The notes beneath the pieces were generated by a model. It did not search any database, had not been told where the DNA came from, and saw only the letters and a program-made list of their open reading frames with translations. A stretch of DNA of 64,000 nt from Coprococcus sp. OM04-5BH (GTDB taxonomy: Bacteria; Bacillota; Clostridia; Lachnospirales; Lachnospiraceae): NCBI RefSeq assembly GCF_003482105.1, contig NZ_QULM01000001.1, positions 310,001 to 374,000 on the forward strand, given 5' to 3'. Of the stretch, positions 53,618-63,546 are shown in pieces. The position numbers and the translations under genes were made by a program. Position 1 is the stretch's first letter. Every line of letters starts with the position of its first letter.

Positions 53618-55129
53618 ATGAAGATAACAAAGAAAGTAAAGATAGTTTTGTTCTTTATATGGTGCTTCACCATATTTGTAATGTTTGTAGGTACCATATT
53701 TGTAGGAAAGAGATATATAGAAGCCACATTTGGTGAGGGATATTCGGTTGCTTCGGTTTATATCGGAGAGTCACCGGTAAAGAAGATATACAGTCGTATC
53801 TCAGAGTATAAGGAGACACTGGCGGCTGTTATAAATGATACTCCGGAGAAGTTCATGAATGACGATTTCATCAAGGAGCTTAACAAGTCCCTTAAGGGAA
53901 CCAACACTCATGTCATAGTAAAGAGGAACGGAGAATATATTTGTGCTGATGACGTGCCGGACTTCAAGAAGCTTAAGAAAGAGTTCGACAGTTTCGAGAA
54001 TTCAGGCTATGAGAAGGTATTTTCAGATTATGTGATACATGATACATCCACATATCAGTGTAGTCAGATACATTACACCTACAAGGGCAACAATATTGCA
54101 GTGTATATTCTTACGGCATATGGTGATTACATGGTGCAGTTCAGGTATGCTATAGTAACCTTCCTGCTTATCACTTTGTTAGTAGTGATTCTGGTAGGGG
54201 GTTTAGTATCGGGACTTGTTTATGTGGAATTTGTGAAGCCTATCGTCAGTCTCAAGGAGGCAGCCGAGGCAATAGGTGAAGGCAACCTTAACACTAAGGT
54301 GGAGTATGACAAACACAGGACGGACGAGATCGGTGAGCTGTGCCGTTCATTTACGGATATGGAGAACAAGCTCAGCGAATCCGTTGAGCTTAAGATACAG
54401 TATGAGAAAGAGAACAGGGAGCTTATAAGCAATATTTCCCATGATCTCAAGACACCTATAACAACCATAAAGGGTTATGTGGAGGGTATCATGGATGGTG
54501 TTGCGGATACTCCGGAGAAGCGTGACAGATACCTCAGGATGATATATAACAAGGCAAATGAAATGGATGTCCTTATAAATGAGCTGTCATTATATGCAAA
54601 TATTAACAATAATGCCATTCCATATGAGTTTCACAGAGTTAATGTTAAGGCATATTTCAGTGATTGCATGGAGGAGATCCAGACGACCCTTGCAACCAAT
54701 AACATGATGCTTAAATACGAGGATTATGTTGATCCGGATGTTAAGGTTGTGGTTGACCCGGATCAGTTAAAGCGAGTTATCAATAATATAATTACCAATG
54801 CCATAAAGTATTCCGACAAGGAGAACGGACTTGTGGAGATCTACCTCTATGATGAGGGAGATACCATAAAGGTATCCATAAGTGATGATGGCAAGGGAAT
54901 AGATGAGGAGAGCCTGCCGCATATATTTGACAGGACCTTCAGGGCAGACAGTGCAAGGCAGTCAAGGGGCGGAAGTGGTCTTGGACTTGCCATATGTAAG
55001 AAGATAATTGAAGAACATGGTGGTAAGATATGGGCTAAGAGCAAGCTTGGTGTAGGCACTACCATTATGTTTGAACTAAACAAATATACAAAGGGAGATG
55101 AAGCAAATGAGCAAAGTTCTGATAATTGA
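53618..55129 (+). CDS. Sensor histidine kinase (HAMP-HisKA-HATPase)
   Basis: A 503-residue membrane kinase. Two transmembrane helices (about 9-31 and 172-200) enclose a ~140-residue external sensor; then a HAMP domain, HisKA with the phospho-accepting His in ISNISHDLKTPITT near residue 279, and a HATPase domain with NNIITNAIKYSD, DDGKGID and GSGLGLAICKKI. The open frame extends to 53522, but the promoter at 53534-53562 and AGGAACGTGG upstream support 53618. It overlaps the response regulator gene, which follows; the kinase-first order is less usual in this family. Confidence 0.92.
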   Translation: MKITKKVKIVLFFIWCFTIFVMFVGTIFVGKRYIEATFGEGYSVASVYIGESPVKKIYSRISEYKETLAAVINDTPEKFMNDDFIKELNKSLKGTNTHVIVKRNGEYICADDVPDFKKLKKEFDSFENSGYEKVFSDYVIHDTSTYQCSQIHYTYKGNNIAVYILTAYGDYMVQFRYAIVTFLLITLLVVILVGGLVSGLVYVEFVKPIVSLKEAAEAIGEGNLNTKVEYDKHRTDEIGELCRSFTDMENKLSESVELKIQYEKENRELISNISHDLKTPITTIKGYVEGIMDGVADTPEKRDRYLRMIYNKANEMDVLINELSLYANINNNAIPYEFHRVNVKAYFSDCMEEIQTTLATNNMMLKYEDYVDPDVKVVVDPDQLKRVINNIITNAIKYSDKENGLVEIYLYDEGDTIKVSISDDGKGIDEESLPHIFDRTFRADSARQSRGGSGLGLAICKKIIEEHGGKIWAKSKLGVGTTIMFELNKYTKGDEANEQSSDN

Positions 55130-55796
55130 GGATGAAGTGAGTATTGCAGAGCTGGAGAGAGATTATCTTGAATTAAATGATTTTGAAGTGGACATACAGA
55201 CAAATGGAAAGAAGGGTCTGGAACAGGCACTGACAACAGACTACAGCCTTATAATACTTGATCTTATGCTTCCTGATCTTGATGGATTTGAGATATGCAA
55301 GAAGATAAGGGAGACCAAAGATATTCCTATAATAATGGTCACAGCCAAGAAGAACGATATTGATAAGATAAGAGGTCTTGGACTTGGCGTGGATGATTAT
55401 GTGACAAAGCCTTTCAGTCCAAGTGAGCTGGTTGCCAGAGTTAAGGCACATATAGCCAGATATGAGCGTCTTGTGGGATCAACGGCTCTTAAGAACGACA
55501 CCATAGAGATAAGGGGTTTAAGGATTGATAAGACCGACAGAAGGGTATTTGTAGATGGTGAGGAGAAGGTATTTACTAACAAGGAATTTGACCTCCTTGT
55601 ATTTCTTGCCAGCAACCCTAACAAGGTCTTCTCAAAGGATGAGCTGTTTAGCAGAATCTGGAACATGGAGAGTATCGGTGATATTGCAACGGTTACCGTA
55701 CATATAAAGAAGATTCGTGAGAAGATAGAGTATGATACATCAAATCCTCAGTTTATCGAGACTGTATGGGGTGTTGGATACAGATTCAGAATGTAG
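55107..55796 (+). CDS. OmpR/PhoB-family response regulator
   Basis: A 229-residue regulator. The receiver domain has the acidic pair IEDE near 8-11, the phospho-Asp in LIILDLMLPDLDG near 52, and the Lys in TKPFSP near 101. The C-terminal winged helix ends in VWGVGYRFRM. The start at 55107 has GGGAGATGA upstream and lies inside the last codons of the kinase gene, so the pair is translationally coupled. Target genes are unknown. Confidence 0.94.
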   Translation: MSKVLIIEDEVSIAELERDYLELNDFEVDIQTNGKKGLEQALTTDYSLIILDLMLPDLDGFEICKKIRETKDIPIIMVTAKKNDIDKIRGLGLGVDDYVTKPFSPSELVARVKAHIARYERLVGSTALKNDTIEIRGLRIDKTDRRVFVDGEEKVFTNKEFDLLVFLASNPNKVFSKDELFSRIWNMESIGDIATVTVHIKKIREKIEYDTSNPQFIETVWGVGYRFRM

Positions 55797-55880
55797 GCTT
55801 GACCACAGGTAATAAATGACCATTATATTATTATATATGGTGACGTACAGAAAATACACAGGATATGGAGACTCCGGAAT

Positions 55881-56582
55881 ATGAAGCTAAATATTTTACA
55901 TGAAGACGAACATTTAATAGTGTGTGTGAAGCCTTATGGCGTACCTTCCCAGTCTGACAGGACAAATTCTGAGGATATGATAGGTATACTTAAGCTTCAT
56001 ATATATGAGAGAGAAAACAGGACAGAGGAGCCATATCTGGCTGCCATACACAGACTGGACAGACCGGTCGGGGGTATTATGGTATTTGCCAAGGATAAGG
56101 AGACCGCAGCAGAGCTTTCAAGACAGAGCGAAAGCGGAGAAATGGTGAAGTATTATCAGGCGATACTTACAGGGGAGCTTCCGAATGAAGAGGGAACCAT
56201 AAAGAACTACCTTCTTCATGACACGAAGAACAATGTGACAAAGATCGTTGATGAGGGTACTCCGGGAGCCAAGTATGCGGAGCTTGATTATGAGGTCCTT
56301 GATGTGATGGAGACAGATAACGGAATACTCACATATGTGCTTATAACGCTTATGACAGGAAGACATCATCAGATAAGGGTACAGATGGCAGGAAAAAAGG
56401 CAGGAATATGGGGAGATACCAAGTATAACCCTAAGTTCCAGAAGGTTAAGAAGAAATACCAGCAGATCGCCCTTTATGCTTCAAGGCTGGAGTTTATTCA
56501 TCCTGTAACAGGTGAGCATATGGTATTCAAGAATGAGCCTGAGGGCAAGGCCTTCGAGATCATAGATCTGGATGAATTTTAA
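55881..56582 (+). CDS. RluA-family pseudouridine synthase
   Basis: Modifies uridine in rRNA or tRNA to pseudouridine. The 233-residue protein lacks an S4 domain. The catalytic Asp lies in HRLDRPVGG near residue 60, and GRHHQIRVQMA near 162 is the second family motif. It is shorter than RluD and resembles RluA/YhcT-type enzymes; the exact target base cannot be read from the sequence. The HK/RR operon ends 85 bp upstream. Confidence 0.88.
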   Translation: MKLNILHEDEHLIVCVKPYGVPSQSDRTNSEDMIGILKLHIYERENRTEEPYLAAIHRLDRPVGGIMVFAKDKETAAELSRQSESGEMVKYYQAILTGELPNEEGTIKNYLLHDTKNNVTKIVDEGTPGAKYAELDYEVLDVMETDNGILTYVLITLMTGRHHQIRVQMAGKKAGIWGDTKYNPKFQKVKKKYQQIALYASRLEFIHPVTGEHMVFKNEPEGKAFEIIDLDEF

Positions 56583-56588
56583 ATAAAT

Positions 56589-57128
56589 TTAATCTCCGGT
56601 GTCCGGTTTCACAACAAGGGTGGTTTTCATCGGAACGTCATTTATGTAGCGGGTCCAGGTCATGGCTCCGGTTTCTTCATTTATCCTGAACTGATAGCTT
56701 TCGGTCTTCTCAGGAAATTCCATTATGAGAGTTCTGGGATTTTCTACATAGAAGCTTCCGATGGTGGTGATTCCCCCGGTCTCTTTTATCACTGATGAGT
56801 CCTCCTTGAGGGAATATACCCCGCCGTCATCGGCAATCCAGGTGTTGTACAGGTAGTCCTGTCCATAGCTTGGTTTGTTGTGGTGATATCTGTACAGGTT
56901 GTAGAAATAGTACACGGCAACACTTAAGAGAGCCGCAACAAGAATGGCAGAGATGATATTTTTTGCTATTTTGGCGGATCTTTTCTTTTTATGGGTCATG
57001 ACATAGGCGGACGCCTGACCTCTGGTGGATTCCGCGTACTGGGATGTGAGGGTATTTGTCTCACCTATATTTGAATGGTAGTCCTCCTTGAGCTTGAAGG
57101 CGGGCTTGCGGTCTTTAGTTTCAGACAT
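56589..57128 (-). CDS. Single-pass membrane protein of unknown function
   Basis: A 179-residue protein: a charged cytoplasmic N-terminus (about 70 residues) with a basic KKKR patch, one transmembrane helix (about 64-86) and a ~90-residue extracytoplasmic domain rich in beta-forming residues (NTWIADDGGVYSLKED, TLIMEFPEK), similar in style to small lipocalin-like or DUF domains. AGAGGTGA selects the ATG at 57128. It converges on the pseudouridine synthase with 6 bp between stop codons. Confidence 0.65.
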   Translation of the reverse strand: MSETKDRKPAFKLKEDYHSNIGETNTLTSQYAESTRGQASAYVMTHKKKRSAKIAKNIISAILVAALLSVAVYYFYNLYRYHHNKPSYGQDYLYNTWIADDGGVYSLKEDSSVIKETGGITTIGSFYVENPRTLIMEFPEKTESYQFRINEETGAMTWTRYINDVPMKTTLVVKPDTGD

Positions 57129-57338
57129 GTCTATGTCACCTCTTTTCATATACATTATATTCTAAACCGATATTCACAGTAACATATCGTCAGGTGGTAT
57201 ACCTGCAGATAATGGGGCTGCAATTATTATCCTGTGTTTCCAACGACAGAGTATAACATTTTACCGGATAAATACAATAGTCAGGACATTAATTGTCGGT
57301 AAATGGACATTATTGTTTTCCTCAAAGTGCAAATCTGC

Positions 57339-57367
57339 TTGAAATTATGGGTATTGCATTTTATAAT
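57339..57367 (+). promoter_or_regulatory. proS promoter
   Basis: TTGAAA (57339-57344), exactly 17 bp, TATAAT (57362-57367); start codon 62 bp downstream. No T-box leader is seen. Confidence 0.82.
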
Positions 57368-57429
57368 GAAAAGATGCTAAGTATACAGCCGAAAGTAAAT
57401 AATAAGAATTAATATAAAGGAGAAATATC

Positions 57430-58863
57430 ATGGCAAATGACAAGAAGCTTGTAGAAGCAATCACATCAATGGATGAAGATTTTGCACAGTGGTACACAGA
57501 CGTTGTACTTAAGGCAGGACTTATTTCCTATACAAATGTTAAAGGATGTATGGCCATTAAGCCCGCAGGTTATGCTATATGGGAACTGATCCAGAAGCAG
57601 CTCGACGCCAAGTTCAAGGAGTGTGGAGTTGAAAATGTATATATGCCAATGTTCATACCGGAGAGCCTTCTCCAGAAGGAAAAGGATCACGTTGAGGGAT
57701 TTGCCCCTGAGGTAGCATGGGTTACTTACGGAGGACTTAACCCTCTTAACGAGCGTATGTGTGTAAGACCTACATCAGAGACACTTTTCTGTGATTTCTA
57801 TAAGGATGAGATACAGTCATACAGAGACCTTCCAAAGGTATATAACCAGTGGTGTTCAGTAGTAAGATGGGAGAAGGAGACAAGACCTTTCCTTCGTTCA
57901 AGAGAGTTCTTATGGCAGGAGGGACACACAGCCCACGCAACAGCAGAGGAGGCAGAGGAGAGAACTATCCAGATGCTTAATGTGTACGCACAGTTCTGTG
58001 AGGATGTGCTTGCTATTCCTGTAATAAAGGGAAGAAAGACAGAGAAAGAGAAATTCGCAGGTGCGGAAGCTACCTATACAATAGAGGCACTTATGCATGA
58101 CGGTAAGGCACTCCAGTCAGGAACAAGCCACAACTTTGGTGATGGATTCGCCAAGGCATTTGGTATCCAGTTCACAGACAAGGACAACAAGCTTAAGTAT
58201 GTTCATCAGACATCATGGGGTATGACTACAAGACTTATCGGTGCCCTTATCATGGTTCATGGTGACAATTCAGGTCTTGTGCTTCCTCCAAAGGTTGCAC
58301 CTACACAGGTTATGATCATTCCTATCATGCAGAAAAAGCCTGGTGTTCTTGAGAAGGCAGCAGAGCTTTCAGGAAAGCTTGGTGCATACAGAGTTAAGGT
58401 TGATGACAGTGACAAGAGTCCTGGATGGAAGTTCTCAGAGCAGGAGATGAGAGGTATTCCTATTCGTGTTGAGATCGGACCTAAGGATATTGAGGCAAAT
58501 CAGGCTGTTCTTGTACGTCGTGATACAAGAGAGAAGACAGTAGTTTCTCTTGATGAGATAGATGTTAAGGTTGGAGAGCTTCTTGAGACTATCCAGAAGG
58601 ATATGTACCAGAAGGCTCTTGCCCACAGAGATTCACACACATATGTTGCACACAACTTTGATGAGTTCACAGATATCATCGAGCACAAGCCGGGATTTGT
58701 TAAGGCTATGTGGTGCGGTGAGACAGCCTGTGAGGAAGCTATCAAGGATAAGACAGGTGCTTCAACAAGATGTATGCCATTTGCACAGGAGAACTTAGGT
58801 GATGTGTGTGTTCACTGCGGAAAGCCTGCCTACAAGATGGTATACTTCGGAAGAGCTTACTAA
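57430..58863 (+). CDS. proS: Prolyl-tRNA synthetase, archaeal/eukaryote-like type
   Basis: Class II synthetase that charges tRNA-Pro. The 477-residue length and C-terminal extension ending in VYFGRAY with Cys pairs (CGETAC and [10 protein letters not shown]) show the ProS type 3 found in many clostridia and archaea, which lacks the large editing insertion of the E. coli enzyme. Motif 2 is [26 protein letters not shown] near 140; motif 3 contains [20 protein letters not shown] lies upstream. Confidence 0.95.
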   Translation: MANDKKLVEAITSMDEDFAQWYTDVVLKAGLISYTNVKGCMAIKPAGYAIWELIQKQLDAKFKECGVENVYMPMFIPESLLQKEKDHVEGFAPEVAWVTYGGLNPLNERMCVRPTSETLFCDFYKDEIQSYRDLPKVYNQWCSVVRWEKETRPFLRSREFLWQEGHTAHATAEEAEERTIQMLNVYAQFCEDVLAIPVIKGRKTEKEKFAGAEATYTIEALMHDGKALQSGTSHNFGDGFAKAFGIQFTDKDNKLKYVHQTSWGMTTRLIGALIMVHGDNSGLVLPPKVAPTQVMIIPIMQKKPGVLEKAAELSGKLGAYRVKVDDSDKSPGWKFSEQEMRGIPIRVEIGPKDIEANQAVLVRRDTREKTVVSLDEIDVKVGELLETIQKDMYQKALAHRDSHTYVAHNFDEFTDIIEHKPGFVKAMWCGETACEEAIKDKTGASTRCMPFAQENLGDVCVHCGKPAYKMVYFGRAY

Positions 58864-58889
58864 AAAATCAGATTGCCGGGGTCTCAGAT

Positions 58890-60230
58890 ATGCGTATTAA
58901 TATGCCTGAAAATGCAAATAGAATAATTGAAACACTGGAAGCTGCAGGCTATGAAGCCTATATTGTAGGCGGCTGCGTGAGAGACTCTATTCTCGGAAGG
59001 TCTCCGGGAGACTGGGATATAACCACCTCTGCCAAGCCTGAACAGATAAAGGCACTGTTTAGAAGGACGGTGGATACCGGCATACAGCACGGAACGGTTA
59101 CGGTAATGTTCGGAAAAGAAGGCTATGAGGTAACAACCTACAGGATAGACGGAGAATATACCGATCACCGGAGACCGGACAAGGTATTATTTACCACTAA
59201 TCTTAAGGAAGACTTGAAGAGAAGAGACTTCACCATAAACGCCATGGCGTATAATCACCGGAATGGGATCATAGATATATTCGGCGGTGTGGAGGATCTT
59301 GAGAATCAGGTCATCAGAGCAGTGGGCGTAGCTGAGGAAAGATTTTCAGAGGACGCCTTAAGGATACTCCGGGCGGTGAGATTTTCCGGGCAGTTGGATT
59401 TCTCCATAGATGAAGATACCCAGGCAGCCATGAAGAAATTGGCAGGAACACTGTCAAAGATCAGTGCCGAGAGGATAAGGGTCGAGCTTGACAAATTATT
59501 TGTGTCGGATCACCCGGAAAAGCTCATAATGGCATATGAAATGGGTATAACTACGGTGGTGCTCCCGGAATTTGACCGGATGATGGAGCAGGAACAGAAC
59601 AATCCGTATCATCTGTACAATGTGGGGGTTCATTCCATATACACAATGAAAGCCATAGACGCCGACAGCATATGCAGGTGGGCGGCTCTGCTTCATGATG
59701 TGGGCAAGCCTGACACTCATACCAGGGATGACAAGGGAATAGATCATTTTTACGGTCATAATGTGGTTGGAACAGACATTGCGAAAAAGGTGCTCCGCAG
59801 GATGAAATGGGACAATGACACCATAAAGCAGGTTAGCAAGATGGTGTACTGGCATGACTACGGAATGGGTGGCATTCCGTCAGTAGTCAGGTTCAGAAAG
59901 ACATTGGCTGAGATGGGAGCAGGTTTCTTCCCACTCTACGACAAGATCAAGAGAGCAGACATGGCGGCCCAGAGCGACTATCGTTATGATGAGAAAAAGG
60001 CTATCGTGGACGCTATAGAGGAAATGTACCGCAAGATCATGGCGGATGGCGACTGTCTCACCATAAAGGAGCTTGCCATAAACGGCAGAGATCTTAAGGA
60101 AATGGGAATTGCCCCGGGAAAACAGATGGGTCATATCCTTGAATACCTCCTTGAGAAAGTACTTGAAGCCCCGCACATCAACACCAGGGAAAACCTTGAA
60201 AAAATGGTGGCGGACAAATATCTAAAATAG
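58890..60230 (+). CDS. tRNA nucleotidyltransferase (CCA-adding/poly(A) polymerase family) with HD domain
   Basis: Class II nucleotidyltransferase that repairs or adds the CCA tail; no tRNA in the window encodes CCA. The 446-residue protein has AYIVGGCVRDSILGRSPGDWDITT with the catalytic DxD near 45, RRDFTINAMAY near 113, and an HD domain with ALLHDVGKPDTHT near 268. From the ATG at 58890 the protein keeps the usual N-terminus; the frame extends to 58806 inside proS and that start is rejected. It begins 27 bp after proS. No strong SD is visible. Confidence 0.9.
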   Translation: MRINMPENANRIIETLEAAGYEAYIVGGCVRDSILGRSPGDWDITTSAKPEQIKALFRRTVDTGIQHGTVTVMFGKEGYEVTTYRIDGEYTDHRRPDKVLFTTNLKEDLKRRDFTINAMAYNHRNGIIDIFGGVEDLENQVIRAVGVAEERFSEDALRILRAVRFSGQLDFSIDEDTQAAMKKLAGTLSKISAERIRVELDKLFVSDHPEKLIMAYEMGITTVVLPEFDRMMEQEQNNPYHLYNVGVHSIYTMKAIDADSICRWAALLHDVGKPDTHTRDDKGIDHFYGHNVVGTDIAKKVLRRMKWDNDTIKQVSKMVYWHDYGMGGIPSVVRFRKTLAEMGAGFFPLYDKIKRADMAAQSDYRYDEKKAIVDAIEEMYRKIMADGDCLTIKELAINGRDLKEMGIAPGKQMGHILEYLLEKVLEAPHINTRENLEKMVADKYLK

Positions 60231-60264
60231 AATAAGAATTATTTTTAAGATCTTCTCATACAAT

Positions 60265-60462
60265 ATCATAGGGAGGGACCCACTTGTGGGAGGAATCCCT
60301 GTGAAATATCATAGGGAGGGGCCCACTTGTGGGAGGAATCCCTGTGATTAGTAAGTAGCTTGTCTGCTTACACCAAATATCATAGGGAGGGACCCGCTTG
60401 CGGGAGGAATCCCTGTGAAATATCATAGGGAGGGACCCACTTGTGGGAGGAACCCCTGTGAT
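60265..60462 (-). repeat. Palindromic repeat array B (four units)
   Basis: Four ~40-bp units begin at about 60265, 60308, 60379 and 60422, each ATCATAGGGAGGG-CCCAC-TT-GTGGG-AGGAATCCCTGTGA. Units are grouped in pairs separated by a linker that is a degenerate form of the GTAAGC...GCTTAC linker seen in array A. One unit has CCCGC/GCGGG in place of CCCAC/GTGGG, a compensatory change. The array is in the reverse orientation relative to array A and ends 25 bp before the next gene's SD. Confidence 0.88.
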
Positions 60463-60500
60463 TAGTAGGCACCATCATGGTATTGTAGGAGGGGATTTTT

Positions 60501-61550
60501 TTGTCTGAAAAAATGAGTGAAGTATACGAGGCATATGACATGGAAGTAATAAATTCAGGCAGAGGCCGGGGATTTACGTTGCTTCGCACAGATAAGGGAA
60601 CCAGACGGTTATGTCCATGTAACATTGGAGAGGCTAGGCTTGCAAGAGAGCGTGAATTCAAGGACAACCTGTATGACGCAGGTTTTACCAGGATTGACAG
60701 GTGTGTTGCTGACAGGGATGGAGAACTGATCACCTGTGACAGATATGGAAATCCTTACATATTGATGGAATATTTTGAAGGCAGAGAATGCAATCCTAAT
60801 CATATAGAAGAGCTTGAGGCGGCAGCAAAAAATCTTGCGGAATTTCATAAGGCAGGCAGATTGTTGTGGGAGAAGGAGTCCGAAGGCAGTGGCAGGACAT
60901 TTGACGGTGAACCCGGTGGTCTGTCAAGGAAAGTAAAGGAGCTTAAGCGGGTCAGACAGTTCATATCCGGCAGGAAAGTAAAAAATGATTTTGAACTCAT
61001 GTACATAAAGCATTTCAATTATTATTTTCAACAGGCTCTTGAAGCTACCCATATGATGGAAGAAGCATGGGAAGCCGATGCAGGCACAAAAGGTAAAGAA
61101 TACAAATCTGAGAAACAGGAAAAAATAATTGAGGGCGTGGGATACTGTCATGGTTCATACAGCTATCATAATGTGATAATCACTGAGGAGGGGATTGCCA
61201 CAGTTAATTTTGACAGTTTCCATGTGGGATTTCAGTTGGTGGATCTCTATCAGTTCACCAGAAAGGTTATAGAGAAGACCGGATACCGGCTTGAGACGGC
61301 AAGGAGGATAATTGAAGCCTATGGGCAGGCACAGCCGCTGACAGCAAAGGATCATGAATATATTTATATTTTATTGAAATTCCCGGAGAAGTTCTGGAAG
61401 GTCAGTAACCACTACATTAATTCGAGAAAATCGTGGATTTCACCTGTAAATATAGAAAAGATAAGAAAAATTATTGAACATGAACAAGAAAAGCAAAAAT
61501 TTTTGAATGATTTTTCTTGCTATTTTGGGGTTCACAAGATTACGAAATAA
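60501..61550 (+). CDS. CotS-like kinase-fold protein
   Basis: A 349-residue protein of the CotS/aminoglycoside-phosphotransferase fold, which in Firmicutes includes spore coat proteins. The start is TTG, as AGGAGG at 60487-60492 is 8 bases upstream; an in-frame ATG at 60513 is too far. The motif normally HGDxxxxN appears as HGSYSYHNV near residue 218, so the usual catalytic Asp is Ser, while the later metal-binding NFDSFHVG is retained. Kinase activity is therefore doubtful. Whether this organism sporulates cannot be judged from the window. Confidence 0.72.
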   Translation: MSEKMSEVYEAYDMEVINSGRGRGFTLLRTDKGTRRLCPCNIGEARLAREREFKDNLYDAGFTRIDRCVADRDGELITCDRYGNPYILMEYFEGRECNPNHIEELEAAAKNLAEFHKAGRLLWEKESEGSGRTFDGEPGGLSRKVKELKRVRQFISGRKVKNDFELMYIKHFNYYFQQALEATHMMEEAWEADAGTKGKEYKSEKQEKIIEGVGYCHGSYSYHNVIITEEGIATVNFDSFHVGFQLVDLYQFTRKVIEKTGYRLETARRIIEAYGQAQPLTAKDHEYIYILLKFPEKFWKVSNHYINSRKSWISPVNIEKIRKIIEHEQEKQKFLNDFSCYFGVHKITK

Positions 61551-61624
61551 GGTTATAATATTGTAGCGAAATTAAAGCTTAAGAGGAATACTATCGTCGA
61601 GAGCCAAAAGGAGGCAATGTTACA

Positions 61625-63376
61625 ATGAGCGAAAGTGGATATAAAGCAATATATGAGCAGTGGTTGAACAACCCATTGTTCAGTCAGGAAACCAAGGATG
61701 AACTCCTTGCGATCAAAGATGATGAGAAAGAAATCGAAGAGAGATTTTATTGCGATCTCGTATTTGGTACTGCAGGCCTCAGAGGTATTATCGGTGCAGG
61801 AACCAACAGAATGAACGTATATGTGGTTCGTAAGGCTACACAGGGTCTTGCAAATTACATTATCAAAGCAGGTAAGCAGGATAAGGGCGTAGCTATAGCA
61901 TACGACTCAAGAAGAATGTCACCTGAATTTTCAATGGAAGCAGCACTTTGTCTTGCAGCCAATGGAATTAAGGCATATAGATTTGAGTCACTTCGTCCAA
62001 CTCCAGAATTGTCATTTGCAGTAAGACATCTTGGTTGTGTAGCTGGTATAAATGTAACAGCTTCCCACAATCCACCAGAGTACAATGGTTACAAGGTATA
62101 CTGGGAGGACGGCGCACAGATAACACCTCCTCACGATACAGGAATTATGGCTGAGGTTAAGGCCATTACAGATTTCGCTGATACAAAGACAATGGACATG
62201 GATGAGGCTATCAAAGCCGGACTCCTTGTTACTATCGGCGCAGAGGTTGATGATGCTTACATGGCAGAGCTTAAGAAGCTGGTTATTAATCAGGATGCCA
62301 TTGACAAGTATGGCAAGGAGCTTAAGATCGTTTATACACCTCTTCACGGAACAGGTAATATCCCTGCAAGAAGAATACTTGCAGAGCTTGGATTTGAGAA
62401 TGTTTATGTGGTACCTGAGCAGGAGCTTCCTGATGGCGAGTTCCCAACTGTAGAGTATCCAAATCCTGAGGCAAAGGAAGCATTTACATTGGCACTTGAC
62501 CTTGCAAAGAAGGTTGATGCAGATGTTGTGCTTGCTACAGATCCTGACGCAGACAGACTCGGTGTTTATGCCAAGGACAGCAAGACCGGTGAGTACAAGG
62601 TATTCACAGGTAACATGTCAGGAAGTCTTCTATGTGAGTACGAAGTAAGCCAGATGAAGGCTAAGAATGGTTCACTTCCTGCAGATGGAGCTATCATTAA
62701 GACTATCGTTACTACAAATATGGTAGACGCTATTGCCAAGGAATACGGCACAGACCTTATTGAGTGTTTCACAGGTTTCAAGAACATCGGACGTGAGATA
62801 CTTAAGTTCGAGGAGACCGGCAAGGGAACATACCTCTTCGGTTTCGAGGAGAGCTACGGATGTCTTATCGGTACTCATGCAAGAGATAAGGATGCTATCG
62901 TTGCAACTATGGCACTTTGTGAGGCAGCAGCTTACTACAGAGGTCAGGGCAAGACATTATGGGATGCCATGATGGATATGTATGAGAAGTATGGTTATTA
63001 TATAGATGATATCAAGACAGTAACACTTAAAGGTGTTGAGGGTTCTAAGAAGATTGGTCATATCATGAACATTCTTCGTGCAAATGTACCACTTGAGGTT
63101 GCAGGCTACAAGACAAAGGTTGTCCGTGACTATCGTCTTGAGTATATCAGAAACCTTGAGACAGGCGATGTAAGACCTACAGGCTTCCCAAATGCCAATG
63201 TTCTCTACTACGAGCTTGAAAACGAAGCATGGCTTGCAGTAAGACCATCAGGTACAGAGCCTAAGATCAAGTTCTACTTCGGCGTTAAGGGTGCTTCATA
63301 TGATGAGGCACAGAAGATGTCAGCAGACTTCGGTGATAAGGTTATGAATCTTATATACGACATACTTGAGAAGTAA
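61625..63376 (+). CDS. Phosphoglucomutase/phosphomannomutase (alpha-D-phosphohexomutase)
   Basis: Interconverts glucose-1-phosphate and glucose-6-phosphate (or mannose forms) through a phosphoserine. The 583-residue protein is of the long PgcA type. The catalytic Ser is in TASHNPPEYNGYK near residue 143, the metal-binding loop is DPDADRLG near 304, the sugar-binding loop GFEESYG near 407 and the phosphate-binding RPSGTEPKIKFYF near 538. AAAGGAGG lies 10 bases upstream. It supplies precursors for wall and glycogen sugars. Confidence 0.95.
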   Translation: MSESGYKAIYEQWLNNPLFSQETKDELLAIKDDEKEIEERFYCDLVFGTAGLRGIIGAGTNRMNVYVVRKATQGLANYIIKAGKQDKGVAIAYDSRRMSPEFSMEAALCLAANGIKAYRFESLRPTPELSFAVRHLGCVAGINVTASHNPPEYNGYKVYWEDGAQITPPHDTGIMAEVKAITDFADTKTMDMDEAIKAGLLVTIGAEVDDAYMAELKKLVINQDAIDKYGKELKIVYTPLHGTGNIPARRILAELGFENVYVVPEQELPDGEFPTVEYPNPEAKEAFTLALDLAKKVDADVVLATDPDADRLGVYAKDSKTGEYKVFTGNMSGSLLCEYEVSQMKAKNGSLPADGAIIKTIVTTNMVDAIAKEYGTDLIECFTGFKNIGREILKFEETGKGTYLFGFEESYGCLIGTHARDKDAIVATMALCEAAAYYRGQGKTLWDAMMDMYEKYGYYIDDIKTVTLKGVEGSKKIGHIMNILRANVPLEVAGYKTKVVRDYRLEYIRNLETGDVRPTGFPNANVLYYELENEAWLAVRPSGTEPKIKFYFGVKGASYDEAQKMSADFGDKVMNLIYDILEK

Positions 63377-63452
63377 TATGTAATGGTATGAAATAGTATG
63401 AATAATATATTTAGTATATAGATAGATGGAATGAACATATATCACAGGTATC

Positions 63453-63505
63453 ATGTACTGGATTAAGAGATGTATGCTGGATTTGGAGACATATACTGGA
63501 TTGAA
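63453..63505. repeat. Three 19-bp direct repeats
   Basis: The core CTGGATT occurs at 63458, 63477 and 63496 with exactly 19 bp between copies and similar flanks (TGTACTGGATTAAGAGA, TATGCTGGATTTGGAGA, TATACTGGATTGAAAGA). Confidence 0.6.
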
Positions 63506-63511
63506 AGAGAA

Positions 63512-63538
63512 GAACCCCGGAACGATGTTCCGGGGTTC
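63512..63538 (+). terminator. Perfect 12-bp inverted repeat after phosphoglucomutase
   Basis: GAACCCCGGAAC-gat-GTTCCGGGGTTC. It is 135 bp downstream of the stop codon and is followed by T-rich DNA after a short gap rather than by an immediate T-run, so terminator function is likely but not certain. Confidence 0.6.
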
Positions 63539-63546
63539 TCTGCGTT

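Noticed and set aside
60265..60462. CRISPR array
   Set aside because: The units are palindromic and arranged in pairs with uneven 2-bp and ~30-bp gaps, the spacers are themselves repeated, and no cas gene is present.
63512..63538. LexA box GAAC...GTTC
   Set aside because: The half-sites are separated by 3 bases rather than 4 and belong to a longer 12-bp GC-rich hairpin, which fits a terminator better.
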